Both the position numbers and the translations under genes were made by a program. The notes under the pieces were generated by a model that worked only from the letters and a program-made list of their open reading frames with translations, was not told where the DNA came from and did no database searches. DNA of 64,000 bases from Muribaculaceae bacterium (lineage in GTDB: Bacteria; Bacillota; Clostridia; Lachnospirales; Lachnospiraceae), in NCBI GenBank assembly GCA_023666425.1, contig JAMPCA010000003.1:98166-162165 (forward strand), written 5' to 3'. Shown one piece after another: positions 8,387 to 16,021 of the stretch (its first letter is position 1; every line of letters starts with the position of its first letter).

Positions 8387-8740
8387 TTATTTTACTAACT
8401 CCTTGACCTTGGCGGCCTTGCCGACACGGTCTCTTAAGTAGTAAAGTTTTGCACGGCGAACCTTACCACGGCGAACTACCTCGACATTCTCCACATTCGG
8501 AGAGTGAAGCGGCCATGTCTTCTCCACACCGACGCCGCCGGAAATCTTTCTCACGGTGAAGGTCGTGCGGTTGCTTCCGCCCTGCTTCTTGATCACGGTT
8601 CCCTCGAAGACCTGGATACGCTCGCGGTTCCCCTCCTTGATCTTACCGTATACTTTCACGGTATCGCCCACGGAGAACTCCGGCACTTCTTTCTTCATCT
8701 GCTCTGCTTCAATGTTCCTAATAATCTCTGTTGCATTCAT
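8387..8740 (-). CDS. rplS: 50S ribosomal protein L19
   Basis: A 117-residue L19 of normal length: [54 protein letters not shown] and the basic tail [16 protein letters not shown]. The ATG at 8740 has a strong AGGAGG 7 nt upstream; a longer open frame extends into the leader and is not used. L19 lies at the 30S-50S interface. It has its own terminator downstream and a plausible promoter upstream. Confidence 0.98.
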   Translation of the reverse strand: MNATEIIRNIEAEQMKKEVPEFSVGDTVKVYGKIKEGNRERIQVFEGTVIKKQGGSNRTTFTVRKISGGVGVEKTWPLHSPNVENVEVVRRGKVRRAKLYYLRDRVGKAAKVKELVK

Positions 8741-8816
8741 AATATAACCTCCTGATTCATTTGACGTTCTTAATGCACCACTGCAACAGAGGACCGTCAG
8801 TTCACAACATGGATAC

Positions 8817-8843
8817 GTTATCACAATTTATGAAAAAAAGCAA
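8817..8843 (-). promoter_or_regulatory. possible rplS promoter
   Basis: On the minus strand TTGCTT (8843-8838) and GATAAC (8822-8817) are separated by 15 nt, with TG one base before the -10, as in extended -10 promoters. It would give a leader of roughly 70 nt before rplS. The spacing is short, so this is a weak call. Confidence 0.4.
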
Positions 8844-8850
8844 GCACTTT

Positions 8851-9612
8851 TTATTTTTCTTCCAGAAGCTCCTTTGCAAATTCTTCATAATCCTGCATCG
8901 TCGTGCATCTCGGCGCGTAATCCACCAGAAGCCTGTGCGCTTCCTGCGCCTCCCTCGTCTTGACGCACTCGCGGATTTTGGCCTCAAACAGGCGCGTCTT
9001 CATCTGTCCCGCCACCTCATTCAGCTCTGCAAGCACGGTCTTCTCAAGATTTGAGCGGCCGGAGTACTTGACAAGCAAAAGCCCCGCAATCCTGAGCGAA
9101 GGATTCTGCCGTCTCTGCACCGCCCGTATGGTGTCGTGGAGCTGCTTCATGCCCTGCAGGGAATAGGCGTCCGCCATCACCGGTATGATCACGGCGTCCG
9201 CCGCAATCAGGGAATTGTACAAAATCACATTCAAAGAAGGCGCCGTGTCGATCACTATGTACTCATAGCCATCCAGCGCGTCAACCGCGTCCTTTAACCG
9301 GTACAGACCCTCCACGTCTCCGTCCAGCATCTTTTCCGCCTTGGCAAGGAGCGGGTCGGAGGCTACGATATCCCCGTTCTCCATGTGCTGGATCGCCTCG
9401 TCGATGGGAAGCCTCTCCGCGTCCACCATCACGTCGTAGAGCGTGGCAACATTCTCAATCCTGGCCTGATAGGTGCTGGTGCCGTTCCCCTGCGGATCCG
9501 CGTCAATGAGCAGCGTCTTCGCCCTCTTTGCAAGGATCCCCGCCAGCGTCGTGGCCGTGGTCGTCTTACCGATTCCGCCCTTTTGGTTTGCTATTACATA
9601 GGTAACTGCCAT
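8851..9612 (-). CDS. ParA/Soj family ATPase
   Basis: A 253-residue ParA-type ATPase with the deviant Walker A QKGGIGKTTTA near the N-terminus, LLIDADPQGNGT and IVIDTAPSLN. ATG 9612 is chosen because GGAGG lies just upstream; the annotatable extension adds 7 residues without support. There is no ParB gene and no parS-like repeat nearby, so chromosome partitioning in the Soj/Spo0J sense is not supported here. The only partner is the small gene 20 bp upstream. Such orphan ParA proteins can position other cargo or act in cell-envelope organisation; that is inference. Confidence 0.9.
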   Translation of the reverse strand: MAVTYVIANQKGGIGKTTTATTLAGILAKRAKTLLIDADPQGNGTSTYQARIENVATLYDVMVDAERLPIDEAIQHMENGDIVASDPLLAKAEKMLDGDVEGLYRLKDAVDALDGYEYIVIDTAPSLNVILYNSLIAADAVIIPVMADAYSLQGMKQLHDTIRAVQRRQNPSLRIAGLLLVKYSGRSNLEKTVLAELNEVAGQMKTRLFEAKIRECVKTREAQEAHRLLVDYAPRCTTMQDYEEFAKELLEEK

Positions 9613-9632
9613 CCTGCTCTCCTCCCCCTGCA

Positions 9633-9887
9633 CTAAAACGGGATGCTTCCGTCCAGCGTATCATTTACTACATAAAACACGGTCTGTTCCTCCGGCTTGA
9701 TGTAAACGTCTACCTTCTCAATCTCCTTATCCTGCATTCCTTTACCCAGAATATCCCGCCGGATCAGGTTCATCAGATTCTCCTGCTGGCGCTCCCTCCC
9801 CTGAAACTGGATCATTACATTCTTTTTTGCCGTGGCAAAGCCGCCGGCCAGCTGCTCGGCTCTCTCCACGCTGCTCTTCCTCGCCAT
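9633..9887 (-). CDS. small conserved protein encoded with ParA (resembles DUF6465)
   Basis: An 84-residue protein with a basic, helical N-terminus (ARKSSVERAEQLAGGF) and a beta-rich C-terminus ending VDVYIKPEEQTVFYVVNDTLDGSIPF. The ending resembles small Clostridia proteins annotated DUF6465, often next to ParA ATPases. I recall this family only by its pattern. It is 20 bp upstream of parA in the same orientation and is probably cotranscribed, so it could be the ParA cargo adaptor or nucleotide-cycle regulator. No catalytic motif is visible. Confidence 0.7.
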   Translation of the reverse strand: MARKSSVERAEQLAGGFATAKKNVMIQFQGRERQQENLMNLIRRDILGKGMQDKEIEKVDVYIKPEEQTVFYVVNDTLDGSIPF

Positions 9888-9979
9888 ACCAACATCCTCC
9901 TTCGTGCGGATATAGCTCTATTATATGCGCATTTTCACCGAATAACAAGTATGTACTTTTGTAAAAGCAAAAAACACGG

Positions 9980-10462
9980 TTATGGCAGACGGCAGCGCGT
10001 ACCGGTGGAATGAAAAAAACGGCCGGAAAAGTCCCTGCGACCGCTGATGCCGCTTTTTTCGTAGATGTGGGTGACGTGCTTTTTTACGGTAGTCTCGGAA
10101 ATGAAAAGCTCCTCCGCAATCCTGAGATTGGAGCAGCCGTTCGCGACCAGAAGCCCCACCTCTGTCTCCCGTCTGGTAAAACCATGCTCTGCGGCAAAGG
10201 CAAGGTAGGCCTCTTTGTCAAAGACAGCCTCCCCGCTCTCCTCTTTTTGCTCTTGTTCTGCGCCCTTCTCCCTGTTCCCGCTTCTGTACACGAAGCACAG
10301 AAGCGCCATGCCAACTGCCGCCATGCCCAGCGTCCCGAGGTTCACCAGCACGCGCAGGGCAGGCTCCCCGATTCCTATGCACTCCATCACCAGCGTAAAA
10401 ACCAGCAGAAGCAGATAAATAGCCGCCAGCAGAATCTCCCTACTCCTCTTCATCTTCATCAT
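9980..10462 (-). CDS. membrane-anchored LuxR-type transcriptional regulator
   Basis: About 160 residues. Two hydrophobic helices (ILLAAIYLLLLVFTLVM and VLVNLGTLGMAAVGMALLCFV) are followed by an acidic linker and a C-terminal LuxR/FixJ HTH: FTRRETEVGLLVANGCSNLR, then AEELFISETTVKKHVTHIYEKSG. There is no receiver domain, so the sensor is presumably the membrane part or a neighbouring membrane protein. It overlaps the end of the MotA-like gene by about 23 bp and is surely cotranscribed with it. The start among the clustered ATGs at 10462-10453 is uncertain. The last 20 residues are unlike the usual LuxR tail. Confidence 0.8.
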   Translation of the reverse strand: MMKMKRSREILLAAIYLLLLVFTLVMECIGIGEPALRVLVNLGTLGMAAVGMALLCFVYRSGNREKGAEQEQKEESGEAVFDKEAYLAFAAEHGFTRRETEVGLLVANGCSNLRIAEELFISETTVKKHVTHIYEKSGISGRRDFSGRFFHSTGTRCRLP

Positions 10463-10979
10463 CCACCACGAGCCTTGCGTTTGCAAACTCCATTTCCTCC
10501 GGCAGATCCATGGCCTCTGTGATATGATTCTGCACATGGACGCTCAGGGGCACAAATATGGTTTCTAAAACAACGCCATACAAAACGGTAATGGTCATGG
10601 TTGCCGCTATCGGGCCGATGTTTGTGAAATCATCCACATTGCAGAGGACAACGATAAATGTAACGACCGTGATAAAGGAAGCCCCACAGACCACCAGTCT
10701 CTGCAGCATCTTTACCGCCTCCAGCGATTTTTTCATCTGTGCGATGGTATAATGCGTTTTTCCAATGGTAAATGCGTTGAAAAAATCTTTTGCCGTCCCG
10801 GACACAAAGAGCGCGGGCACCACGAACAGCAAAAGACATACTATAGACGGAAAATCCAGCAAAATAACTATATTCCGCACCGCTGCCTCCCCTCCGGTCA
10901 CGACAATGGTAAACATAAGTACGGCAAAAATCACGACTACCTCTAAGAATAACACCTTTCCAACAGATCTTTTTTTCAT
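10440..10979 (-). CDS. miniature MotA/TolQ/ExbB-like membrane protein
   Basis: A 179-residue protein with four predicted membrane helices: VLFLEVVVIFAVLMFTIVV, PSIVCLLLFVVPALFVSG, SFITVVTFIVVLCNV and the block DDFTNIGPIAATMTITVLYG. The last block matches the MotA signature DDPSSIGPAMAVALLTTLYG, including the proline of the ion pathway. The large cytoplasmic loop of true MotA is nearly absent and the tail is a poly-acidic DDEDEEE. Start ATG 10979 has GGGAGGAAG upstream. No MotB partner is encoded. It might be a channel-like sensor feeding the LuxR protein encoded next to it (inference). Confidence 0.7.
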   Translation of the reverse strand: MKKRSVGKVLFLEVVVIFAVLMFTIVVTGGEAAVRNIVILLDFPSIVCLLLFVVPALFVSGTAKDFFNAFTIGKTHYTIAQMKKSLEAVKMLQRLVVCGASFITVVTFIVVLCNVDDFTNIGPIAATMTITVLYGVVLETIFVPLSVHVQNHITEAMDLPEEMEFANARLVVDDEDEEE

Positions 10980-11007
10980 GGCAGCTTCCTCCCTCGCATA
11001 TTTTACG

Positions 11008-11066
11008 AATATACTATCACAAAGCCACCTTTACCACCATACTACCTTTCAAAAACCGGGTAGTAT
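11008..11066 (-). promoter_or_regulatory. palindromic operator and -10 upstream of the MotA-like/LuxR genes
   Basis: ATACTACC (11039-11046) and GGTAGTAT (11059-11066) form a perfect 8-bp inverted repeat with a 12-nt spacer. A TATATT -10 candidate lies at 11013-11008 with no good -35. The palindrome would centre near -52, a typical site for a LuxR-class activator. A related repeat lies before the deleted motA gene. Confidence 0.6.
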
Positions 11067-11074
11067 TTTTTGTA

Positions 11075-11686
11075 TCAGGCCGCTTCCCGGTTCCGGGAGT
11101 CCTCTCTTTCCTCCCACCCGCTTCGGAAGGTGCGGATTTTTTCCCTGATGACCATGGATTTCATCATATTGATGAGCCCTAAAAGCGTCCCTACCATCCC
11201 CCACGCCGGGGCGTAAGCCCCCAGATTCTCCCAGAAGGTGATCCGCCTCTTATTCTCCTCGGATTTATGTAAGAGGTCGGTTTCCAGAATATCTTTGATG
11301 AGCTCGGGGTCGGTTCCGTCGATGGTCAGCCGGATTCCCTTCTCCATATAGGGATTGTCGATACCAGCGCTGTACTCCTCCAGCGCGAAAAGCCCCTCCT
11401 TTCTGGAAATCAGCGCCATTTCGTAGATCTGATTGCCGATCTCGTCCAGATTCACCGTCTGCTGCCGCATGGCGGCGGAAAAACTTTTCAGCCCGTCCAC
11501 AAACTCCCCGAAGGATTCCGAGGTAATCATCACCGCGAAAACAGAGCCTCCAAAGGTAATGAGCATCGAGGGAATGTGGATAAAGTTAAGGATTGTCTGA
11601 ATGCCGCCGTTCGTCGCAATTCCCGTGATGATCATTGCAAAGCAGCACAAAAAGCCGGACAGTGCAGATATGTTTATTTTTTTCAT
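11075..11686 (-). pseudogene. MotA homologue with internal deletion of the fourth membrane helix region
   Basis: The first about 175 residues follow MotA: a first helix, IPSMLITFGGSVFAVMITS, the cytoplasmic domain with GIRLTIDGTDPELIKDILE, then APAWGMVGTLLGLINMMKSM. At that point the expected DDPSSIGPAMA.. helix 4 and most of the C-terminal domain are missing. The frame goes straight to VIREKIRTFRSG, which resembles the MotA C-terminal tail. The junction is at about 11150-11160 and remains in frame (203 aa instead of about 260-270). ATG 11686 has AGGAGG 7 nt upstream. Without helix 4 a stator is unlikely to work. No motB is present. Confidence 0.75.
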
Positions 11687-11718
11687 GGTATCGCCTCCTA
11701 CGCTTTGTCGATACCATG

Positions 11719-11775
11719 AACATAACATGTCTTCCCTGCCCGGTCTATACTACCTTTTTCAGTTTGAGGGAGGAT
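11719..11775 (-). promoter_or_regulatory. second, imperfect copy of the operator upstream of the deleted motA
   Basis: ATACTACC (11747-11754) pairs imperfectly with GGGAGGAT (11768-11775), 6 of 8 positions, across 13 nt. It has the same outline as the perfect palindrome at 11039-11066. A TATGTT -10 candidate at 11724-11719 would put it near -49. Shared spacing at both genes suggests coregulation. Confidence 0.5.
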
Positions 11776-11801
11776 TTTTTCCTGCCGGATCTGACAGAGG
11801 A

Positions 11802-12227
11802 TCATTCTCCGCCTTCATCATTTTTTACATACCTGGAAAGTTCATTGCGAGACTCAAAGAAATGCATATAACCTGTCTGATCATCAAACAGAAATGATAT
11901 GTCCTTTAAAATATCAAAACCAAGTACTGCAGCATTAACGCGCTTATCAAACGTAACCCAAATATCTCTATTCCCCATATTTATATTATTAACACAAAAG
12001 AGTGTCACAACACATTTATAGTATATAATAGGCTCGTTATCAAGACCTCTTATTTCTAATCTTTCAAAATATTCACAATCTTCTTCACTTAATTTGATAC
12101 TCAGGCAGGTATTTGAGCAACAAGTATATAGAGTACCAGTATCAAATATAAATAAATGTACTCCAAAAAGATCTTGTGCATAACACGGAACATATATCCT
12201 GTTATTTTCTAATTTTATACTGAACAT
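11802..12227 (-). CDS. retropepsin-like aspartic protease domain protein
   Basis: About 141 residues with the two hallmarks of bacterial retropepsin-like folds: a DTGT active-site-type motif in LFIFDTGTLYTCCS and the later AAVLGFDILKDISFLFD, equivalent to the LLGxDxL flap-end motif. There is no signal peptide or membrane helix, so it is probably cytoplasmic. Such proteins act as dimers with one Asp from each subunit. Codon use is conspicuously AT-rich compared with both flanks, indicating recent acquisition together with the gene upstream, whose end it overlaps by 26 bp. ATG 12227 is preferred over 12239 for its nearby GGGG. Protease activity is predicted only from motifs. Confidence 0.65.
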   Translation of the reverse strand: MFSIKLENNRIYVPCYAQDLFGVHLFIFDTGTLYTCCSNTCLSIKLSEEDCEYFERLEIRGLDNEPIIYYKCVVTLFCVNNINMGNRDIWVTFDKRVNAAVLGFDILKDISFLFDDQTGYMHFFESRNELSRYVKNDEGGE

Positions 12228-12471
12228 TTGCAGCCCCATTTATCATATTATATTCACCACCAGTTACATAACAATACCCATCTTTTTTTTCATTTAATTC
12301 CTGACTTATTCTACACAAATCATAAAACTCATCTTTCATATCACTTACTGCATAGAGAGTACCAACCATATTTGTAAGATCTGAGGCCTTAAATATAAAT
12401 GTACAATTAGGATGCTCATTCATTATTTTACCTACTGTTTTCTGTTCTTTCTCATCCAAAATTTTAAGCAT
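12202..12471 (-). CDS. hypothetical protein cotranscribed with the retropepsin-like gene
   Basis: An 89-residue AT-rich gene. I do not recognise the family. The protein is soluble, with a helical start (MLKILDEKEQKTVGKIMNEH) and a mixed alpha/beta pattern. There is no signal peptide, and cysteines appear only singly. ATG 12471 has GGAGGGAG about 7 nt upstream. It overlaps the start of the DTGT-motif protein, so the pair is translated together. The order suggests the small protein is a substrate, inhibitor or partner of the protease-like protein, but nothing in the sequence proves this. Confidence 0.6.
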   Translation of the reverse strand: MLKILDEKEQKTVGKIMNEHPNCTFIFKASDLTNMVGTLYAVSDMKDEFYDLCRISQELNEKKDGYCYVTGGEYNMINGAANVQYKIRK

Positions 12472-12640
12472 AGTACCAACTCCCTCCACGGTTATTAGCT
12501 ATCTTTCTAATACGATCCAGGCGCTGACTCAGACCACGAATCGTCCCGTCTTGTGGTATCTGAAACGCAATGGAGCTTTCGGATATATTATACCACAAAT
12601 CCTGTCTCTCTGTCACTACCAGATACCCGGGGCTGTGAAG
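12467..12640 (-). other. possible C-terminal coding remnant upstream of the AT-rich pair
   Basis: One reverse frame stays open and reads like protein (LWYNISESSIAFQIPQDG, then GLSQRLDRIRKIANN) but has no start codon or ribosome-binding site before the prfA end. It may be the 3' scrap of a gene lost at the island border. The rest of 12472-12698 holds only a 12-bp palindrome (TGACATATGTCA) near 12662, followed by a T-run on the minus strand, possibly a weak prfA terminator. Confidence 0.3.
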
Positions 12641-12698
12641 AATTAGGAAAAAACGGACAATGACATATGTCAGGGTGCGTTTTTATAAAATACTGAGT

Positions 12699-13775
12699 CT
12701 AACCCTCGTTCTGCATACGGCTTAATTTTGCCGCCTGGTCTGCGGTTATGCAGCCGTCGATGAGCTCCTGAATGTCTCCGTCTAAAACCTTATCCAGCTT
12801 ATAGACGGTCATGTTGATACGGTGGTCTGTCACACGTCCCTGCGGAAAATTGTAGGTGCGGATCTTCTCCGCACGGTCCCCGGTGCCAATCTGGCTGCGC
12901 CTCTCCTGCGCCTCCGCATCCTGTTTCTTTTGAAGCTCTAAGTCGTACAGCTTTGCCCGCAACAGTGCAAAGGCCTTTTCCTTATTCTGAATCTGCGATT
13001 TCTCCGTCTGACTGTAAATGACAATGCCCGTGGGATAGTGAGTCAGACGCACCGCGGAATCTGTAGTGTTGACGCACTGGCCGCCGTTCCCGGACGCACG
13101 CATAACGTCAATGCGGATATCCTTCTCATCAATCTGAATATCCACGTCCTCCGCCTCAGGCATCACCGCCACCGAGCAGGTCGAAGTCTGAATCCGTCCC
13201 TGTGATTCCGTCTCCGGCACACGCTGTACCCGGTGCACACCGGACTCATACTTGAGCACAGAGTAAGCGCCGTCGCCAGTCACCATGAAATTGACGGATT
13301 TCATGCCGCCGATGCCGGTCTCGTCCGCCTCCAGCGTCTCCACCCGCCAGCGGCGTCTCTCTGCATAATGCACATACATGCGGTAGATCTCTGCGGCAAA
13401 AAGTGCGGCCTCCTCGCCGCCCGCGCCCGCACGGATCTCCACGATCACATTTTTGTCGTCGTTGGGGTCTTTCGGGAGTAGCAAAATCTTTAGCTTTTTC
13501 TCCAGCTCCTCCAGCCGCGCCCTGGAGTCGTTCATCTCCTCCTTCGCAAGCTCCCGCATCTCCTCGTCGGACTCCTCGTCCAGAATCGCAAGGGAATCCT
13601 CAATATTCTGCCTGCACTGCCTGTATTCTTTGTATGCTTCCACAATGGGAAGCAGATCGCTCTGCTCCTTCATAAGCTTCCGGAAGCGTTCCGGATCATT
13701 CGCCACATCCGGCTCGCTCAGGGTATTCATCAGCTCCTCGTAATGATGGAGCAAATCCTCCAATTTATCGAACAT
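12699..13775 (-). CDS. prfA: peptide chain release factor 1
   Basis: A full-length 358-residue RF1. The codon-recognition motif of the RF1 type is PET at 187-189 (in [14 protein letters not shown]) and the catalytic GGQ is at 231-233 (in [17 protein letters not shown]). An N-terminal coiled-coil domain precedes these. It ends translation at UAA/UAG by triggering peptidyl-tRNA hydrolysis. The next gene downstream in the same direction of the chromosome is prmC, which methylates the GGQ glutamine. The two are separated by about 90 bp. Confidence 0.97.
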   Translation of the reverse strand: MFDKLEDLLHHYEELMNTLSEPDVANDPERFRKLMKEQSDLLPIVEAYKEYRQCRQNIEDSLAILDEESDEEMRELAKEEMNDSRARLEELEKKLKILLLPKDPNDDKNVIVEIRAGAGGEEAALFAAEIYRMYVHYAERRRWRVETLEADETGIGGMKSVNFMVTGDGAYSVLKYESGVHRVQRVPETESQGRIQTSTCSVAVMPEAEDVDIQIDEKDIRIDVMRASGNGGQCVNTTDSAVRLTHYPTGIVIYSQTEKSQIQNKEKAFALLRAKLYDLELQKKQDAEAQERRSQIGTGDRAEKIRTYNFPQGRVTDHRINMTVYKLDKVLDGDIQELIDGCITADQAAKLSRMQNEG

Positions 13776-13866
13776 TTCTCTTCCTTTCCTCTATAACCAG
13801 AGCCATACTCTCACGAAGTAACATATGCATTCTTCGCATATGCCACCAGATCCATCGTTTTATGTG

Positions 13867-14697
13867 CTAGAGATATCCCATGACCACCCGGTCCCTGTGC
13901 GCCAGATCCTTCACGATCCGCACATCGGAATACCCTGCGTATTTTAACATTGCAGAAACCATAGCCCCCTGCTCACAGCCGATCTCAAAGAGCACACTGC
14001 CCTGCGGCTTTAAGTAATTGGCACATTCCTTAAGCATCTCCTTATAAAAAAACAGTCCGTCCTCATGTCCGTCCAGCGCCTTCACCGGCTCAAACTGGGA
14101 CACCTCCGGCATCAGGGAGACAATCTCCGCCGTGGGAATATAGGGCGGATTGGCCACGATCATATCAAAATCGCGCTCCGCCACCTCGTCAAAAAGATTG
14201 CTTCTCTCAAACACCGCCGCCACATCGTGGCGTCTGGCATTCTCCTTCGCCACTTTTATGGCCTGCTTGGAAATGTCATAGCCAAAGCCCGTCACACCGT
14301 GGGAATGCCGCAAAATGCTAATCAGTACACAGCCGGACCCGGTACACATGTCCATGATTTTCATACCGGATCTCACCTGCTTGAGCGCGGCCTCCACCAG
14401 AGTCTCGGTATCCTGCCGCGGAATCAGCACATCGGAATTCACATGGAAGGAAAGCCCCATGAATTCCTGCTCCCCGGTAATGTACTGCAAAGGCACCCGC
14501 TCCGCCCGCTTACGGATCACGGAGCAAAACTCCCGCAGCTGCTCCTCCGTCATCTCCTCGTCCATATGCATGTAGTAGAAGGTGTGGTCAATTTTACAGA
14601 CCATGGCAAGAAGCAGCCATGCATCGTTTTTGGCCTCTACAATGCCCACCTGATTCAGTTTCTGCTCTCCCTGCGCGATCGCCTCACGGTAAGTCAT
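13867..14697 (-). CDS. prmC: release factor glutamine methyltransferase PrmC
   Basis: A 276-residue SAM-dependent methyltransferase with an N-terminal helical domain, the SAM motif MDMCTGSGC (about 115-123) and the glutamine-methylating motif NPPY at 183-186. It methylates the GGQ glutamine of RF1 and RF2. ATG 14697 with GGGAGAGCAGG upstream is chosen; it overlaps the DUF1385 stop by 14 bp. A longer frame starting at 14757 has no support. It directly precedes prfA, a functional pairing seen in many bacteria. Confidence 0.95.
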   Translation of the reverse strand: MTYREAIAQGEQKLNQVGIVEAKNDAWLLLAMVCKIDHTFYYMHMDEEMTEEQLREFCSVIRKRAERVPLQYITGEQEFMGLSFHVNSDVLIPRQDTETLVEAALKQVRSGMKIMDMCTGSGCVLISILRHSHGVTGFGYDISKQAIKVAKENARRHDVAAVFERSNLFDEVAERDFDMIVANPPYIPTAEIVSLMPEVSQFEPVKALDGHEDGLFFYKEMLKECANYLKPQGSVLFEIGCEQGAMVSAMLKYAGYSDVRIVKDLAHRDRVVMGYL

Positions 14698-15661
14698 CCT
14701 GCTCTCCCTGCGGTTCTTCCGCTTCCCTCTGCCAGCTCTTCCAGTCAAACACGGCATTCACCGCCGCAATCCCGACCTCTATCATCTCATCCTCCGGTTC
14801 TCTCGTGGTGAGACGCTGCATCCAAAGTCCCGGCTGGCTCAATGCATTTACCAGCGGGTTGTCGTACCGCCCTGCCAGACGGATCAATTCGTAGGACACT
14901 CCGGCAATCACCGGAATCAGCAGGAGTCTCAGCACAAGCTGAAGCACCCTGGAGTCCACGCGGATAAATATGAAAAACACAATACTGATCAGCATTACAA
15001 TTAAAAGAAAACTGGTTCCACAGCGCTTGTGCTGCTTTGAACTGCCCCGCACGTTTTCTACCGTCAGCTCCAGCCCGTGCTCGATACAGTTGATGCATTT
15101 GTGCTCTGCCCCATGATACATGAACACGCGCTTAATATCGGGCGTCTGCGAGATCAGCAGCACATACCCGATAAATATGGCAAGCCTTATCAGCCCCTCC
15201 AGAAGCGCGATCAGCATCTTCGAATGGATCACCCTGTGGAAAAGGCCGGAAAGAACATACGGCAGCGCAAAAAAGATTGCGAGAGCCAGCAGAATGGAGA
15301 AAACAAGCGTGCCGGACATCATCGCCTTTTCCTGCTTCTTCTCCTTTTCCTCCAGCGCCTTAAGCTCCTGCGGCGAGAGTCCCTCTCTCTTCTTTTTCTC
15401 CGCCTCTGTCTCCTCGTCCTCGTAGAAGGAGGCCGAGTACATGAGTGTGCGCATGCCCAGGTAGAGAGACTCTGCGAAATTGACGATCCCCCGGACAATG
15501 GGAAAATCCCGCAGGGTCTTATTCTTCACCACACCTCTGTATTCTGTTATCTTTACTTCAATTCCATGATCCGGCTTGCGGACGGCTACTGCATAACGGT
15601 CGCCGTTTTTCATCATAACGCCTTCCATCACCGCCTGCCCGCCTACTCCAGAATATCTCAT
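14684..15661 (-). CDS. DUF1385 family membrane protein (YqhQ-like)
   Basis: A 325-residue protein with the strongly conserved N-terminal block SGVGGQAVMEGVMMK. It also has a charged cytoplasmic segment with KALEEKEKKQEKAM, several membrane helices (LVFSILLALAIFFALPYVLSG; a second helix in FIGYVLLISQTPDI) and HGAEHKCINCIEHGLELT. The HGAEHK motif is diagnostic of DUF1385. The function is not established. Its usual neighbours, as here, are rpmE and prmC-prfA, which suggests a housekeeping link to translation or membrane biogenesis. Confidence 0.93.
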   Translation of the reverse strand: MRYSGVGGQAVMEGVMMKNGDRYAVAVRKPDHGIEVKITEYRGVVKNKTLRDFPIVRGIVNFAESLYLGMRTLMYSASFYEDEETEAEKKKREGLSPQELKALEEKEKKQEKAMMSGTLVFSILLALAIFFALPYVLSGLFHRVIHSKMLIALLEGLIRLAIFIGYVLLISQTPDIKRVFMYHGAEHKCINCIEHGLELTVENVRGSSKQHKRCGTSFLLIVMLISIVFFIFIRVDSRVLQLVLRLLLIPVIAGVSYELIRLAGRYDNPLVNALSQPGLWMQRLTTREPEDEMIEVGIAAVNAVFDWKSWQREAEEPQGEQDDLP

Positions 15662-15680
15662 ATTCCAGCCCTCATTTTAA

Positions 15681-15711
15681 AAAAGGTTGAGGTGCGCAGC
15701 CTCAACCTTTT
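15681..15711. terminator. bidirectional-looking intrinsic terminator after rpmE
   Basis: A perfect 12-bp inverted repeat (AAAAGGTTGAGG / CCTCAACCTTTT) with a 7-nt loop, carrying A- and T-runs at both ends. It lies 20 nt after the rpmE stop and separates it from DUF1385. Confidence 0.9.
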
Positions 15712-15730
15712 CTGTAAACCAATTCTGTTC

Positions 15731-15928
15731 TTACATGCCGTACCTTTTGTTGAACTTCTCAATACGACCACGCGCCTGATTCGCCTTCTGCTGTCCGGTA
15801 TAAAACGGATGGCACTTAGAGCAGATCTCTACATGGATCTCCGGCTTGGTAGAACCGGTGACAAAGGTATTCCCACAGTTGCAGGTAACGGTTGCCTGAT
15901 GATAATCCGGATGGATTCCTTCTCTCAT
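15731..15928 (-). CDS. rpmE: 50S ribosomal protein L31, zinc-binding type
   Basis: A 65-residue L31 with an intact zinc ribbon: CNCGNTF and [12 protein letters not shown] provide the four cysteines. This is the zinc-containing (C+) form, so it may be replaced by a C- paralogue under zinc limitation; no such paralogue is in the window. It begins [12 protein letters not shown] as usual, with GAGG before the ATG. Its own promoter and terminator make it a single-gene unit. Confidence 0.98.
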   Translation of the reverse strand: MREGIHPDYHQATVTCNCGNTFVTGSTKPEIHVEICSKCHPFYTGQQKANQARGRIEKFNKRYGM

Positions 15929-15984
15929 AATTTCACCTCTTCTATTTTAATCGTTGTGTTTACATTCTGCTAAACAGCTTACTT

Positions 15985-16013
15985 ATTCTAGCATAGCTAT
16001 GTACAAAATGCAA
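15985..16013 (-). promoter_or_regulatory. rpmE promoter
   Basis: TTGCAT (16013-16008), 17 nt, TAGAAT (15990-15985) on the minus strand, with TG two bases before the -10. The start of transcription would be about 50 nt before the rpmE ATG. Confidence 0.75.
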
Positions 16014-16021
16014 TAGATAAA

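Noticed and set aside
8741..8850. Autoregulatory L19 leader RNA before rplS
   Set aside because: The leader is short and I could not fold a convincing conserved structure; only a weak promoter call is kept.
12472..12698. tRNA or small RNA gene before prfA
   Set aside because: No cloverleaf or promoter was found; only a coding-like scrap and a short palindrome are present.
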